From positions 8,030,755 through 8,094,754 of the forward strand of contig NC_091134.1 of the NCBI RefSeq assembly GCF_041381155.1: a stretch of 64,000 nt of DNA, written 5' to 3'. Under the pieces are notes generated by a model that worked only from the letters and a program-made list of their open reading frames with translations, was not told the DNA's origin and ran no database searches. Source of the DNA: Argopecten irradians (lineage: Eukaryota; Mollusca; Bivalvia; Pectinida; Pectinidae). The position numbers and the translations under genes are program-made. Below, piece by piece: positions 1-12,554 of this stretch (its first letter is position 1; every line of letters starts with the position of its first letter).

Positions 1-3000
1 AGGTAAATCCTATCTAATCGCTACTTGTCCTAGAGTTCTGCATGGATTGTAACCAAANNNNNNNNNNAATTTGGCCAGAAACTTCCCATAGGGCAGGAAG
101 CAGGGCCCCAATCAGATTTTTGCATAAATGGTGACCGAGTTGACTCCCCTAGGGCATGGAGGGTGGGGCCCCTATTTTAATAGTGACGGTGAAAATACGA
201 AATGTAAATCCTATAAAATCGCTACTTGTCCTAGAACACTGCAAGGATTGCAACCAAAATGGCCAGAAACTTCCTAGGGTAAGGGGATCAGATTTTGCAT
301 AAAGGTACCCTGACCCCCTGGGGGCATCAGGGGGACAGAGTCCCAATAGAGGTAATAGAGGTTAATCCTATAAATCACAACTTGTCCTAGAAGTATCTGC
401 ATAGGATTTGCAAACCAAATTTGGCCAGAAACTTCCTTAGGGGAAGGGGACCAGATTTGCATAAATGGTGACCCTGACCCCCCTGGGGCAGGAGGGGCAG
501 GGCCCAATAGGGGTAATAGAGGTAAATCCTATAAAATCGCTACTTGTCCTAGAGTTCTGCATGGATTGCAACCAAATTTTGAGCCAGAAACTTCCTGAGG
601 GGAAGGGGACCAGATTTTGCATAAATGGTGACCCCTGAGACGGCCCCCTCTGGGGTCAGGAGGGGCATGGCCCAATAGGGATAATAAGAGGTAAATCCTA
701 TAAATCGCCACTTGTCCTAGATTTCTGCATGGATTGCAAAAACCAAATTTGGCCAGAAACTTTCCTTAGGGGAAGGGGACCAGATTTTGCAGTAAAGAGG
801 GTGACCACTGACCCCCTTGGGGCAGGGAGGGGCTGGGGCTCAATATGGGTAATAGAGGTAAATCCTATAAATCGCTACAGTTGTCCTAGAGTTCTGCATG
901 GATTGCAACCAAATTTGGCCAGAAACTTCCTTAGGGGAAGGGGATCAGATTTTTGCATAAATGGTGACCCTGACCCCCCTGGGGGCAGGAGGGGCGGGGC
1001 CCAATAGGGGTAATAGAGGTAAATCCTATAAATCCGCTACTTGTCCTAAGAGGTTCTGCATGGATTGCAACCAAATTTGGCCAGAATTTTCCTTTATTGG
1101 AAGGGATCAGATTTGCATAAATGGTGACCCTGACTCCCCCGTGGGGCAGAGAGGGGCGGGGCCCAATAGGGTAATTAAGAGGTAAATCCTTTAAATCGCT
1201 ACTTGTCCTTAGAACTCTGCATGGATTGCAACCAAATTTGGCCAGAAACTTGCCTTAGGGGAAGGGGATCAGATTTTGCATAAATGGTGACCCTAGACCC
1301 CCCTGTGGCAGGAGGGAAAAAAAACACAGAGGACAGAGCAATAGGGGTAATAGAGGTTAAATCCTAATCCCAATCACAACTTGTCGCTAGAAGTTCTTGC
1401 AGGAATAGCAACCAAATTGTGTCAGAAATTTCCTTAGGTGGAAGGGGATTCAGATTTTTGAATAAATGGTGACCCTGACCTCCCCTGGGGCAGGTGAGCA
1501 GCAGGGCCCAATAGGGTAAGTAGAGGTAAAATCCTATAAAACACAACTACATTGTCCCTAGAAGTTCTGCATGATTGGCCAAAAAACCAAAGTTTGGCCA
1601 AGGAAATCTATACCTTAGTGGGAAGGGATCAGATGTTGCATAAATGGTGTACCCCTGACCCCGCCTTGGGAGCGAGGAGAGGTGCAGGGCCCAATAGGGG
1701 TAATAGAGGTAAATCCTATAAATCGCATACAATGTTCCTAGAACTCAAAGCATGGATTGCTAACCAAATTTGGCCATGAAACTTCCTTAGGGAAGGGGAT
1801 CAGATTTTGCATAAATGGTGACCCTGACCCCCCTGGGGCAGGAGGGGCAGGCCCAATAGGGGTAATAAGGTAAATCCTATAAATCGCTACTTGTCCTAGA
1901 GTTCTGCATGGATTGCAACCAAATTTGCCAGAAACTTCCTTAGGGAAGGGGATCGCAGATTTTGCATAAATGGTGACAATCCTGACCCCCCTGGGGCAGG
2001 AGGGGCGTGCGCCCAATAGTGGTAATAGAGGTAAATCCTATAAATCGCTACTTGTCCTAGAGTTCTGCATGGATTGCAACCAAATTTGCCAGAAAATTCC
2101 TATAGAGGAAGGGGACCCAGATTTTGCATAAATGGTGACGCCTGACCCCCCCTGGGGCAGGAAGGGTGCGGGGCCCAATAGGGTAATAGAGGTAAATCCT
2201 ATAAATCGCTACTTGTCCTAGAGTTCTGCATGGATTGCAACCAAATTTGGCCAGAAACTTCCTTAGGGGAAGGGATCAGATTTTGCATAAAAATGGTGAC
2301 CCCCCTGACCCCCCTGGGGCAGGAGGGGCAGGGCCCCAATAGGGGTAATAGAGGTAAATCCTATAAATCGCTACTTGTCCTAGAGTTCTGCATGGATTGC
2401 AACCAAATTTGCCCAGAAACTTCCTTAGGGGAAGGGGATCAAGATTTTGCATAAATGGTGACCCTGACCCCCTGGGCAGGAGGGGCGAGGGACCCAATAG
2501 GGGTAATAGAGGTAAATCCTATAAATCGCTACTTGTCCTAGAGTTTCTGCATGGATTGCAACCAAATTTGGCCAGAAAACTTCCTCCTTAGGGGAAGGGG
2601 ATCAGATTTTGCATAAATGGTGACCCTGACCCCCCTGGGGCAGGAGGGACTGAGCCCAATAGGGGTAATAGAGGTAAATCCATATAAATCACAACTTGTC
2701 CTAGAGTTCTGCAATGGATTGCAACCAAATTTGGCCAGGAAACTTCCTTAGGAAGGGACCAGATTTTGCATAAATGAATGGTGACCCCTGACCCCCCTGG
2801 GGCAGGCTAGGGCAGGGCCCAATAGGGGTAATAGAGGGTAAATCCTATAAATCACAACTTGTCCTAGAGTTCTGCATGGATTGCTAACCAAATTTGGCCA
2901 GAAACTTCCTTAGGGGAAGGGGATCAGATTTTGCATAAATGGTGACCCTGACCCCCCTGGGGCAGGAGAGGCGGGGCCCAAATAGGGGTAATAAAGGTAA

Positions 3001-6000
3001 ATCCTATAAATCGCTACATGTCCTAGAACTCTGCATGGATTGCAACCAAATTTGCCAGAAGACTTCCTTAGGGGAAGGGGATCAGATTTTGCATAAATGG
3101 TGACCCTGACCCCCCTGGGGCAGGAGGGGCAGGTGGCCCAATAGGGGGTAATAGAGGTTAAATCCTATAAATCACTACTTGTCCTAGAGTTTCTGCATGG
3201 ATTGCAACCAATTTGGCCAGAAAACTTCCTTAGTGGAAGGGGACCACAGATTTTGCATAAATGGTGACCCTGACCCCCCTGGGGCAGGAGAGGGCAGGGC
3301 CCAATAGTGGTAATAGAAGTAAATCCTATAAATCGCTACTCCTAGAGTTCTGCATGGATTGCAACCAAATTTGGCCAGAAACTTCCTTAGGGGAAGGGAT
3401 CAGATTTTGCATAAATGGTGACCCTGACCCCCCTGGGGCAGGAGGGGCGGGGCCCAATAGGGGTAATAGAGGTAAATCCTATAAATCGCTACTTGTCCTA
3501 GAGTTCTGCATGGATTGCAACCAAATTTGGCCAGAAACTTCCTTAGGGGAAGGGGATCAGATTTTGCATAAATGGTGACCCTGACCCCCCTGGGGCAGAG
3601 GGGCAGGGCCCAATAGGGGTAATAGAGGTAAATCCTATAAATCGCTACTTGTCCTAGAGTTCTGCATGGATTGCAACCAAATTTGGCCAGAAACTTCCTT
3701 AGGGGAAGGGGATCAGATTTTGCATAAATGGTGACCCTGACCCCTGGGGCAGGAGGGCAGGGCCCAATAGGGGTAATAGAGGTAAATCCTATAAATCGCT
3801 ACTTGTCCTAGAGTTCTGCATGGATTGCAACCAAATTTGGCCAGAAACTTCCTTAGGGGAAGGGGATCAGATTTTGCATAAATGGTGACCCTGACTCCCC
3901 TGTGGGCAGGAGGGGCGGGGCCCAATAGGGGTAATAGAGGTAAATCCTATAAATCGCTACTTGTCCTAGAGTTCTGCATGGATTGCAACCAAATTTGGCC
4001 AGAAAATTTCCTTAGGGGAAGGGGATCAGATTTTGCATAAATGGTGACCCTGACCCCCTGGGGCAGGAGGGGCGGGGCCCAATAGGGGGTAATAGAGGTA
4101 AATCCTATAAATCGCTACTTGTCCTAGAGTTCTGCATGGATTGCAAACCAAATTTGGCCAGAAAATTTCCTTAGGGGAAGGGGATCAGATTTTGCATAAA
4201 TGGTGACCCTGACCCCCTGGGGCAGGAGGGGCGGGCCCAATAGGGGTAATAGAGGGTAAATCCTATAAATCGCTACTTGTCCTAGAGTTCTGCATGGATT
4301 GCAACCAAATTTGGCCAGAAACTTCCTTAGGGGAAGGGGATCAGATTTTGCATAAATGGTGACCCTGACCCCCCTGGGGCAGGAGGGGCGGGGCCAAATA
4401 GGGGTAATAGAGGTAAATCCTCTAAATCGCTACTTGTCCTAGAGTTCTGCATGGATTGCAACCAATTTGGCCAGAAACTTCCTTAGGGGAAGGGGATCAG
4501 ATTTTGCATAAATGGTGACCCTGCCCCCCTGGGGCAGGAGGGGCGGGGCCCAATAGGGGTAATAGAGGTAAATCCTATAAATCGCTACTTGTCCTAGAGT
4601 TCTGCATGGATTGCAACCAAATTTGGCCAGAAACTTCCTTAGGGAAGGGGATCAGATTTTGCATAAATGGTGACCCTGACCCCCCTGGGGGCAGGAGGGG
4701 CGGGGCCCAATAGGGGTAATAGAGGTAAATCCTATCAATCGCTACTTGTCCTAGAATTCTGCATGGATTGCAATCAAATTTGGCCAGAATTTCCTTATTG
4801 GAAGGGGATCAGATTTTGCATAAATGGTGACCCTGACCCCCCTGGGGCAGGAGGGGGGGGCCCAATAGGGGTAATAGAGGTAAATCCTATAAATCGCTAC
4901 TTGTCCTAGAGTTCTGCATGGATTGCAACCAAATTTGGCCAGAAACTTCCTTAGGGGAAGGGGATCAGATTTTGCATAAATGGTGACCCTGACCCCCCTG
5001 GGGCAGGAGGGGCAGGGCCCAATAGGGGTAATAGAGGTAAATCCTATAAATCACTACTTGTCCTAGAGTTCTGCATGGATTGCAACCAAATTTGGCCAGA
5101 AACTTCCTTATTGGAAGGGGATCAGATTTTGCATAAATGGTGACCCTGACCCCCCTGGGGCAGGGGGGGGCGGGGCTCAATAGGGGTAATAGAGGTAAAT
5201 CCTATAAATCGCTACTTGTCCTAGAGTTCTGCATGGATTGCAACCAAATTTGGCCAGAAACTTCCTTAGGGGAAGGGGATCAGATTTTGCATAAATGGTG
5301 ACCCTGACCCCCTGGGGCAGGAGGGGCGGGGCCCAATAGGGGTAATAGAGGTAAATCCTATAAATCGCTACTTGTCCTAGAGTTCTGCATGGATTGCAAC
5401 CAAATTTGGCCAGAAACTTCCTTAGGGGAAGGGGATCAGATTTTGCATAAATGGTGACCCTGACCCCCCTGGGGCAGGAGGGGCAGGGCCCAATAGGGGT
5501 AATAGAGGTAAATCCTATAAATCGCTACTTGTCCTAGAGTTCTGCATGGATTGCAACCAAATTTGGCCAGAAACTTCCTTAGGGGAAGGGGACCAGATTT
5601 TGCATAAATGGTGACCCTGACCCCCCTGGGGCAGGAGGGGCGGGGCCCAATAGGGGTAATAGAGGTAAATCCTATAAATCGCTACTTGTCCTAGAGTTCT
5701 GCATGGATTGCAACCAAATTTGGCCAGAAACTTCCTTAGGGGAAGGGGATCAGATTTTGCATAAATGGTGACCCTGACCCCCCTGGGGCAGGAGGGGCGG
5801 GGCCCAATAGGGGTAATAGAGGTAAATCCTATAAATCGCTACTTGTCCTAGAGTTCTGCATGGATTGCAACCAAATTTGGCCAGAAACTTCCTTAGGGGA
5901 AGGGGATCAGATTTTGCATAAATGGTGACCCTGACCCCCCTGGGGCAGGAGGGGCGGGGCCCAATAGGGGTAATAGAGGTAAATCCTATAAATCGCTACT

Positions 6001-9000
6001 TGTCCTAGAGTTCTGCATGGATTGCAACCAAATTTGGCCAGAAACTTCCTTAGGGGAAGGGGATCAGATTTTGCATAAATGGTGACCCTGACCCCCCTGG
6101 GGCAGGAGGGGCGGGGCCAAATAGAGGTAATAGAGGTAAATCCTCTAAATCGCTACTTGTCCTAGAGTTCTGCATGGATTATAACCATATTTGGCCAGAA
6201 ACTTCCGTAGGGGGAGGGGATCAGATTTTGCATAAATGGTGACCCTGACCCCCCTGGGGCAGGAGGGGCGGGGCCAAATAGAGGTAATAGAGGTAAATCC
6301 TCTAAATCGCTACTTGTCCTAGAGTTCTGCATGGATTATAACCATATTTGGCCAGAAACTTCCGTAGGGGAAGGGGATCAGATTTTGCATAAATGGTGAC
6401 CCTGACCCCCCTGGTGCAAGAGGGGCGGGGCCCAATAGGGGTAATAGAGATAAATCCTCTAAATCGCTACTTGTCCTAGAGTTCTGCATGGATTGTAACC
6501 ATATTTGGCCAGAAACTTCCTTAGGGGAAGGGGATCAGATTTTGCATAAATGGTGGTACCTGACCCCCCTGGGGCAGGAGGGGCGGGCCCAATAGGGGTA
6601 ATAGAGGTAAATCCTATAAATCGCTACTTGTCCTAGAGTTCTGCATGGATTATAACCAAATTTGGCCAGAAACTTCCGTAAGGGGAAGGGGATCAGATTT
6701 TGCATAAATGGTGACCCTGACCCCCCTGGGGCAGGAGGGGCGGGGCCCAATAGGGGTAATAGAGGTAAATCCTCTAAATCGCTACTTGTCCTAGAGTTCT
6801 GCATGGATTGTAACCATATTTGGCCAGAAACTTCCTTAGGGGAAGGGGATCAGATTTTGCATAAATGGTGACCCTGACCCCCCTGGGCAGGAGGGGCGGG
6901 GCCCAATAGGGGTAATAGAGGTAAATCCTATAAATCGCTACTTGTCCTAGAGTTCTGCATGGATTGCAACCAAATTTGGCCAGAAAACTTCCTTAGGGGA
7001 AGGGGATCAGATTTTGCATAAATGGTGACCCTGACCCTTCTGGGGCAGGAGGGGCGGGGCCCAATAGGGGTAATAGAGGTAAATCCTCTAAATCGCTACT
7101 TGTCCTAGAGTTCTGCATGGATTGCAACCAAATTTGGCCAGAAACTTCCTTAGGGGAAGGATATCAGATTTTGCATAAATGGTGACCCTGACCCCCCTGG
7201 GGCAGGAGGGGCGGGGCCAAATAGAGGTAATAGAGGTAAATTCTCTAAATCGCTACTTGTCCTAGAGTTCTGCATGGATTGTAACCATATTTGGCCATAA
7301 ACTTCCTTAGGGGAAGGGGATCAGATTTTGCATAAATGGTGGTACTGCCCCCCCCCCCCCGGGGCAGGAGGGGCGGGCCCAATAGGGGTAATAGAGGTAA
7401 ATCCTATAAATCGCTACTTGTCCTAGAGTTCTGCATGGATTGCAACCAAATTTGACCAGAAAATACTTTAGGGGAAGGGGATCAGATTTTGAATAAATGG
7501 TGACCCTGACCCCCCTGGGGCAGGAGGGGCGGGGCCAAATAGGGGTAATAGAGGTAAATCCTATAAATCGCTACTTGTCCTAGAGTTCTGCATGGATTGC
7601 AACCATATTTGGCCAGAAACTTCCCTAGGGGAAGGGGATCAGATTTTGCATAAATGGTGACCCTGACCCCCTGGGGCAGGAGGGGCGGGGCCCAAATAGA
7701 GGTAATAGAGGTAAATCCTCTAAATCGCTACTTGTCCTAGAGTTCTGCATGGATTATAACCTTATTTGGCCAGAAACTTCCGTAGGGGGAGGGGATCAGA
7801 TTTTGCATAAATGGTGACCCTGACCCCCCTGGGGCAGGAGGGGCGGGGCCAAATAGAGGTAATAGAGGTAAATCCTCTAAATCGCTACTTGTCCTAGAGT
7901 TCTGCATGGATTATAACGATATTTGGCCAGAAACTTCCGTAGGGGGAGGGGATCAGATTTTGCATAAATGGTGACCCTGACCCCCCTGGTTAAAGAGGGG
8001 CGGGGCCAAATAGAGGTAATAGTGGTAAATCCTCTAAATCGCTACTTGTCCTAGAGTTCTGCATGGATTGTAACCATATTTGGCCACAATCTTCCTTAGG
8101 GGAAGGGGATCAGATTTTGCATAAATGGTGGTACTGACCCCCCGGGGCAGGAGGGGCGGGCCCAATAGGGGTAATAGAGGTAAATCCTATAAATCGCTAC
8201 TTGTCCTAGAGTTCTGCATGGATTGCAACCAAATTTGACCAGAAAATACCTTAGGGGAAGGGGATCAGATTTTGAATAAATGGTGACCCTGACCCCCCTG
8301 GGGCAGGAGGGGCGGGGCCAAATAGGGGTAATAGAGGTAAATCCTATAAATCGCTACTTGTCCTAGAGTTCTGCATGGATTGCAACCATATTTGGCCAGA
8401 AACTTCCCTAGGGGAAGGAGATCAGATTTTGCATAAATGGTGACCCTGACCCCCCTGGGGCAGGAGGGGCGGGGCCAAATAGAGGTAATAGAGGTAAATC
8501 CTCTAAATCGCTACTTGTCCTAGAGTTCTGCATGGATTGTAACCATATTTGGCCATAAACTTCCTTAGGGGAAGGGGATCAGATTTTGCATAAATGGTGG
8601 TCCTGACCCCCCCGGGGCAGGAGGGGCGGGCCCAATAGGGGTAATAGAGGTAAATCCTATAAATCGCTACTTGTCCTAGAGTTCTGCATGGATTGCAACC
8701 AAATTTGACCAGAAAATACCTTAGGGGAAGGGGATCAGATTTTGAATAAATGGTGACCCTGACCCCCCCAGGGGCAGGAGGGGCGGGGCCAAATAGGGGT
8801 AATAGAGGTAAATCCTTATAAATCGCTACTTGTCCTAGAGTTCTGCATGGATTGCAACCATATTTGGCCAGAAACTTCCTTAGGGGAAGGAGATCAGATT
8901 TTGCATAAATGGTGACCCTGACCCCCCTGGGGCAGGAGGGGCGGGGCCAAATAGAGGTAATAGAGGTAAATCCTCTAAATCGCTACTTGTCCTAGAGTTC

Positions 9001-10336
9001 TGCATGGATTATAACCATATTTGGCCAGAAACTTCCGTAGGGGAAGGGGATCAGATTTTGCATAAATGGTGACCCTGACCCCCCTGGTGCAAGAGGGGCG
9101 GGGCCCAATAGGGGTAATAGAGATAAATCCTCTAAATCGCTACTTGTCCTAGAGTTCTGCATGGATTGTAACCATATTTGGCCAGAAACTTCCCTAGGGG
9201 AAGGGGATCAGATTTTGCATAAATGGTGACCCTGACTCCCCTGTGGTTGGAGGGGCGGGGCCAAATAGGGGTAATAGAGGTAAATCCTCTAAATCGCTAC
9301 TTGTCCTAGAGTTCTGCATGGATTGCAACCAAATTTGACCAGAAAATACCTTAGGGGAAGGGGATCAGATTTTGCATAAATGGTGACCCTGACGACCCTG
9401 GGGCAGGAGGGGCGGCGCCCAATAGGAGTAATAGAGGTAAATCCTATAAATCGCTACTTGTCCTAGAGTTCTGCATGGATTGCAACCAAATTTGACCAGA
9501 AAATACCTTAGGGAAAGGGGACCAGATTTTGCATAAATGGTGGTCCTGACCCCCCTGGGGCAGGAGGGGCGGGCCCAATAGGGGTAATAGAGGTAAATCC
9601 TATAAATCGCTACTTGTCCTAGAGTTCTGCATGGATTGCAACCAAATTTGACCAGAAAATACCTTAGGGGAAGGGGATCAGATTTTGCATAAATGGTGAC
9701 CCTGACCCCCCTGGGGCAGGAGGGGCGGGGCCCAATAGGGGTAATAAAGGTAAATCCTATAAATCGCTACTTGTCCTAGGGTTCTGCATGGATTGCAACC
9801 AAATTTGGCCAGAAATTTCTTAGGGAAAGAGGACCAGATTTTGCATAAATGGTGACCCTGACCCCCCTGCGGCAGGAGGGGCGGGGTCCAATAGTGGTAA
9901 TAGAGGTAAATCCTATAAATCGCTACTTGTCCTAGAGTTCTGCATGGATTGCAACCAAATTTGGCCAGAAATTTCCTTAGTGAAAGGGGACCAGATTTTG
10001 CATAAATGCTGACCCTGACCCCCCTGGGGCAGGAGGGGCGGGGTCCAATAGTGATAATAGAGGTAAATCTTATAAATCGCTACTTGTCCTAGAGTTCTGC
10101 ATGGATTGCAACCAAATTTGGCCAGAAACTTCCTTAGGGGAAGGGGATCAGATTTTGCATCAATGGTGAACCTGTCGCCCTTGGGTCAGGAGGGGCGGGG
10201 CCCAATACTGGTACTAGAGGTAAATCCTCTAAATCGCTACTTGTCCGAGAGTTCTGCATGGATTGCAACCAAATTTAGCCAGAAACTTCCTTAGGGGAAG
10301 GGGCGGGGTCCAACAGGGATAATAGAGGTAAATCCT
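1..10336. repeat. 157 bp satellite array, about 65 tandem units
   Basis: Near-identical units recur every 157 bp (for example GGTAAATCCTATAAATCGCT at 5,821 and again at 5,978). Each unit has a G/C-rich part around GACCCCCCTGGGGCAGGAG and a part reading CTAGAGTTCTGCATGG. Units at 3.3-6.1 kb are almost uniform. Those at 6.1-9.6 kb alternate between variants (CCAAATTTGG/CCATATTTGG, CCTATAAATC/CCTCTAAATC). Those at 1-3.3 kb carry many single-base insertions and losses. Open frames here are repeat artefacts and I call no gene. The reverse complement of the unit matches the monomers at 59,650-60,598, so the array derives from a HINE/pearl-like mobile element. Confidence 0.97.
58..67. other. assembly gap (10 N)
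   Basis: Ten N inside the first satellite units. It marks a join of unknown true length, so the array may be longer than shown. Confidence 0.99.
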
Positions 10337-10339
10337 ATA

Positions 10340-10455
10340 TAGCTCAGCGGATTTGTGCAGATATACATAAGATTTGTGCTATTTTGGTTACAAGCATGAA
10401 ACTTGGCATGCTAATAGATAAATATATTTAAAGTAAATTAAGATTAGGAGCCACC
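10340..10455. repeat. left terminal inverted repeat of the AcademX-like element
   Basis: Starts TAGCTCAGCGGATT and contains GGTTACAAGCATGAAAC and GATTAGGAGCCAC. The same blocks occur in the same order on the opposite strand at 15,971-16,076. The copies differ by substitutions and small indels, so this is not a recent insertion. Confidence 0.85.
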
Positions 10456-11105
10456 CGAAATCATATCTGTAATTAGGTCACGGCGTAATTCAAGATGGCC
10501 GCCACCATGATTTTTCGGTAAAATGGGAAAAATTCACATAGGATTGTCAAATACTATATAAATGAGGTATCAAAATGTAGGTAATGAAGCATGTGATGTG
10601 ATAGATTACAAATAATTAAATTTTAATACAAAAAGTATTCAAAATGGCCGTCGAAAAGTGAAATTAATCGAAATTCTCAAAAATTGGTGAAAAGTTTTAG
10701 CATTTCTTATCTTTTTCTATTCTTTTCATGGCTTATAGTTGTCCTATACCATTCTAAACCAGACTTTTGTTTAATATTGGACGTGTTTCTGGGGTTTTTA
10801 TTGACAAAATAGTCGCCATATTGAATTTCCACTATTACTTGAATGTTCCATACCATTGTCGTTTTGTCATTTTTCGATGTTTTTTATTAGGAGCTGCGTA
10901 TACCTCGCAAATATAGGACCAATAACAATAGACATAATAATTTATATATATATAACATCATGCATCATTCCTTTGTTTACATAATATGTATTATTTGCTA
11001 TTCTTATTATCGCTAGCGTTTCGGACTCGTTTGTTTTGTACTTATTATATTATTTCCATTTTAGGGTCAAATATATTGAATGATATGTAACGAGAGAAAC
11101 ATACC
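10456..11105 (+). other. 5' subterminal region and leader of the transposon
   Basis: AT-rich, with no gene. It contains repeated ATGGCCGCC-type motifs (10,496, 10,643 and a related TCGCCATATTG near 10,805), which recur near the other end. It probably holds the promoter and transposase-binding sites; that role is inferred. Confidence 0.4.
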
Positions 11106-12554
11106 ATGTCAAAGCGGCATTGCCTCATAGATCCACAGACCCCTAAGTCACAGGAGACTATTTCAACGGACTATGAAAAATGTGTCATATGTCAAATTGA
11201 TACTTCAGAAAGCTTACAGTGGCCTTCTCAATCCAAACGTAAAGATGTTACCCCTGAACAAGTTTATTCAGCATTTACTGAGAATATCCTTCGGTTTCAC
11301 GAACTACAACAGCTACCTGTTCAAATAGATTTGAAACGCCTAGATGATGGTGATGGTATATCGATCACCTTACTAAACCATACAGCGAAGTGGCATAAAT
11401 CGTGTCATGTGAAATTCAACGCCACGAAGCTTAAGCGGGCAGAAAAAAGGAAGAAGGTTGATATTGAACCCGGACCTTCTGTTATAAAGAAGTTTACTCG
11501 CCGAATTGGAAAATCTGAAGTAAACGAAACAGCACAAAGGACTTGTTTCTTCTGTGATAAGGAAGCTTCAGAATCTGAACCGCTTCGGGAAGCTTCTACT
11601 TTTCGTCTTGATAGCCGTGTACGCATGTGTGCCGTTGAACTGCAGGATGAAAACCTTCTAGCCAAATTGAGTGTAGGCGATTTAGTCGCCCAAGAAGCTA
11701 AGTACCACCCTCGTTTCCTTGTGTTATTATACAAAGCTGCATCTTCACTGAACAAGTCCAACCAGCCGGATACTGACAAAATTAGTCACGGAATCGCCTT
11801 AGCTGAACTTCTGACTTATATCGACGAGGCCAGAATTGACGAAGATGTCGCTCCAATTTTCAAGTTGGCCGATCTTGTGAAGTTATATTCGTCCCGGCTT
11901 GAGCAATTGGGTGTTGATACACAATCACGAATCCATAGTACGAAATTGAAAGAACGTATTCTTAATCAGTTTCCAGATCTGAAGGCTTACAAAGAAGGTC
12001 GGGATGTACTATTAGCATTCGACAAGGACCTTGGACCTGCTTTGAAAAAGGCTTGTCAGAACGATGATTGTGATGACGATGCAATTTGTCTTGCAAGAGC
12101 TGCAAATATTGTACGAAGGGATATGGTGGATATGCAGATGAATTTCAACGGATCGTTCAGCTCCGATTGCCAAGTCAAATCTGTTCCTCAATCCCTCGTT
12201 GCATTGGTTTCAATGATCCAGGATGGTTCCAATATCAGATCTCAATCTGGCAACGGGGTCACCCAAACTACTCTAAGTATCGCACAGTTGCTCCTGTTCA
12301 ATAGCTCAAAGCGTCGACGGACTGGAAGCAAAGCTGTTTATCACAACAAAACCAAAGAACCTCCGCTTCCAATCTACCTTGGACTGACGGTACATGCGCG
12401 TACAAGGAAAAGAGCGTTAATTGAAACGCTTTTTGACCTAGGACTTTCTGTATCATATGACAGGGTGATGGAGATTTCAACTTCACTAGGGAACAGCATA
12501 AGTGAGATGTTTCATCGAGACAGTCGACGAGAAGTACTTGGAGGACGTGGATGA
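11106..12554 (+). pseudogene. AcademX-like transposase, N-terminal part
   Basis: A 482-codon open frame from ATG. Two zinc-type motifs are visible: CVIC near residue 26 paired with a WHKSCHVKF segment, and CFFCDKE near residue 147 paired with AKYHPRFL. As I recall the family, the last motif normally has a Cys two residues after the H-x-R, and here it reads Phe. The middle holds a KERILNQFP segment and a predicted helical region. Reading matches the family up to about GNSISEMFHRD and then runs into a stop in the wrong frame. The next family-like residues (YLEDV) lie in another frame a few codons on. From memory of relatives, roughly 100-150 residues appear deleted here. Confidence 0.75.

Noticed and set aside
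149-10294. Many open frames of 60-105 codons on both strands in the first 10 kb
   Set aside because: They are translations of the 157 bp satellite in changing frames (repeating CMDCNQIWPE or PYWALP words). The unit length is not a multiple of three, and there is no start or splice context.
1-10336. CRISPR-like array
   Set aside because: Repeats are contiguous with no unique spacers and the rest of the window is eukaryotic; it is a satellite.
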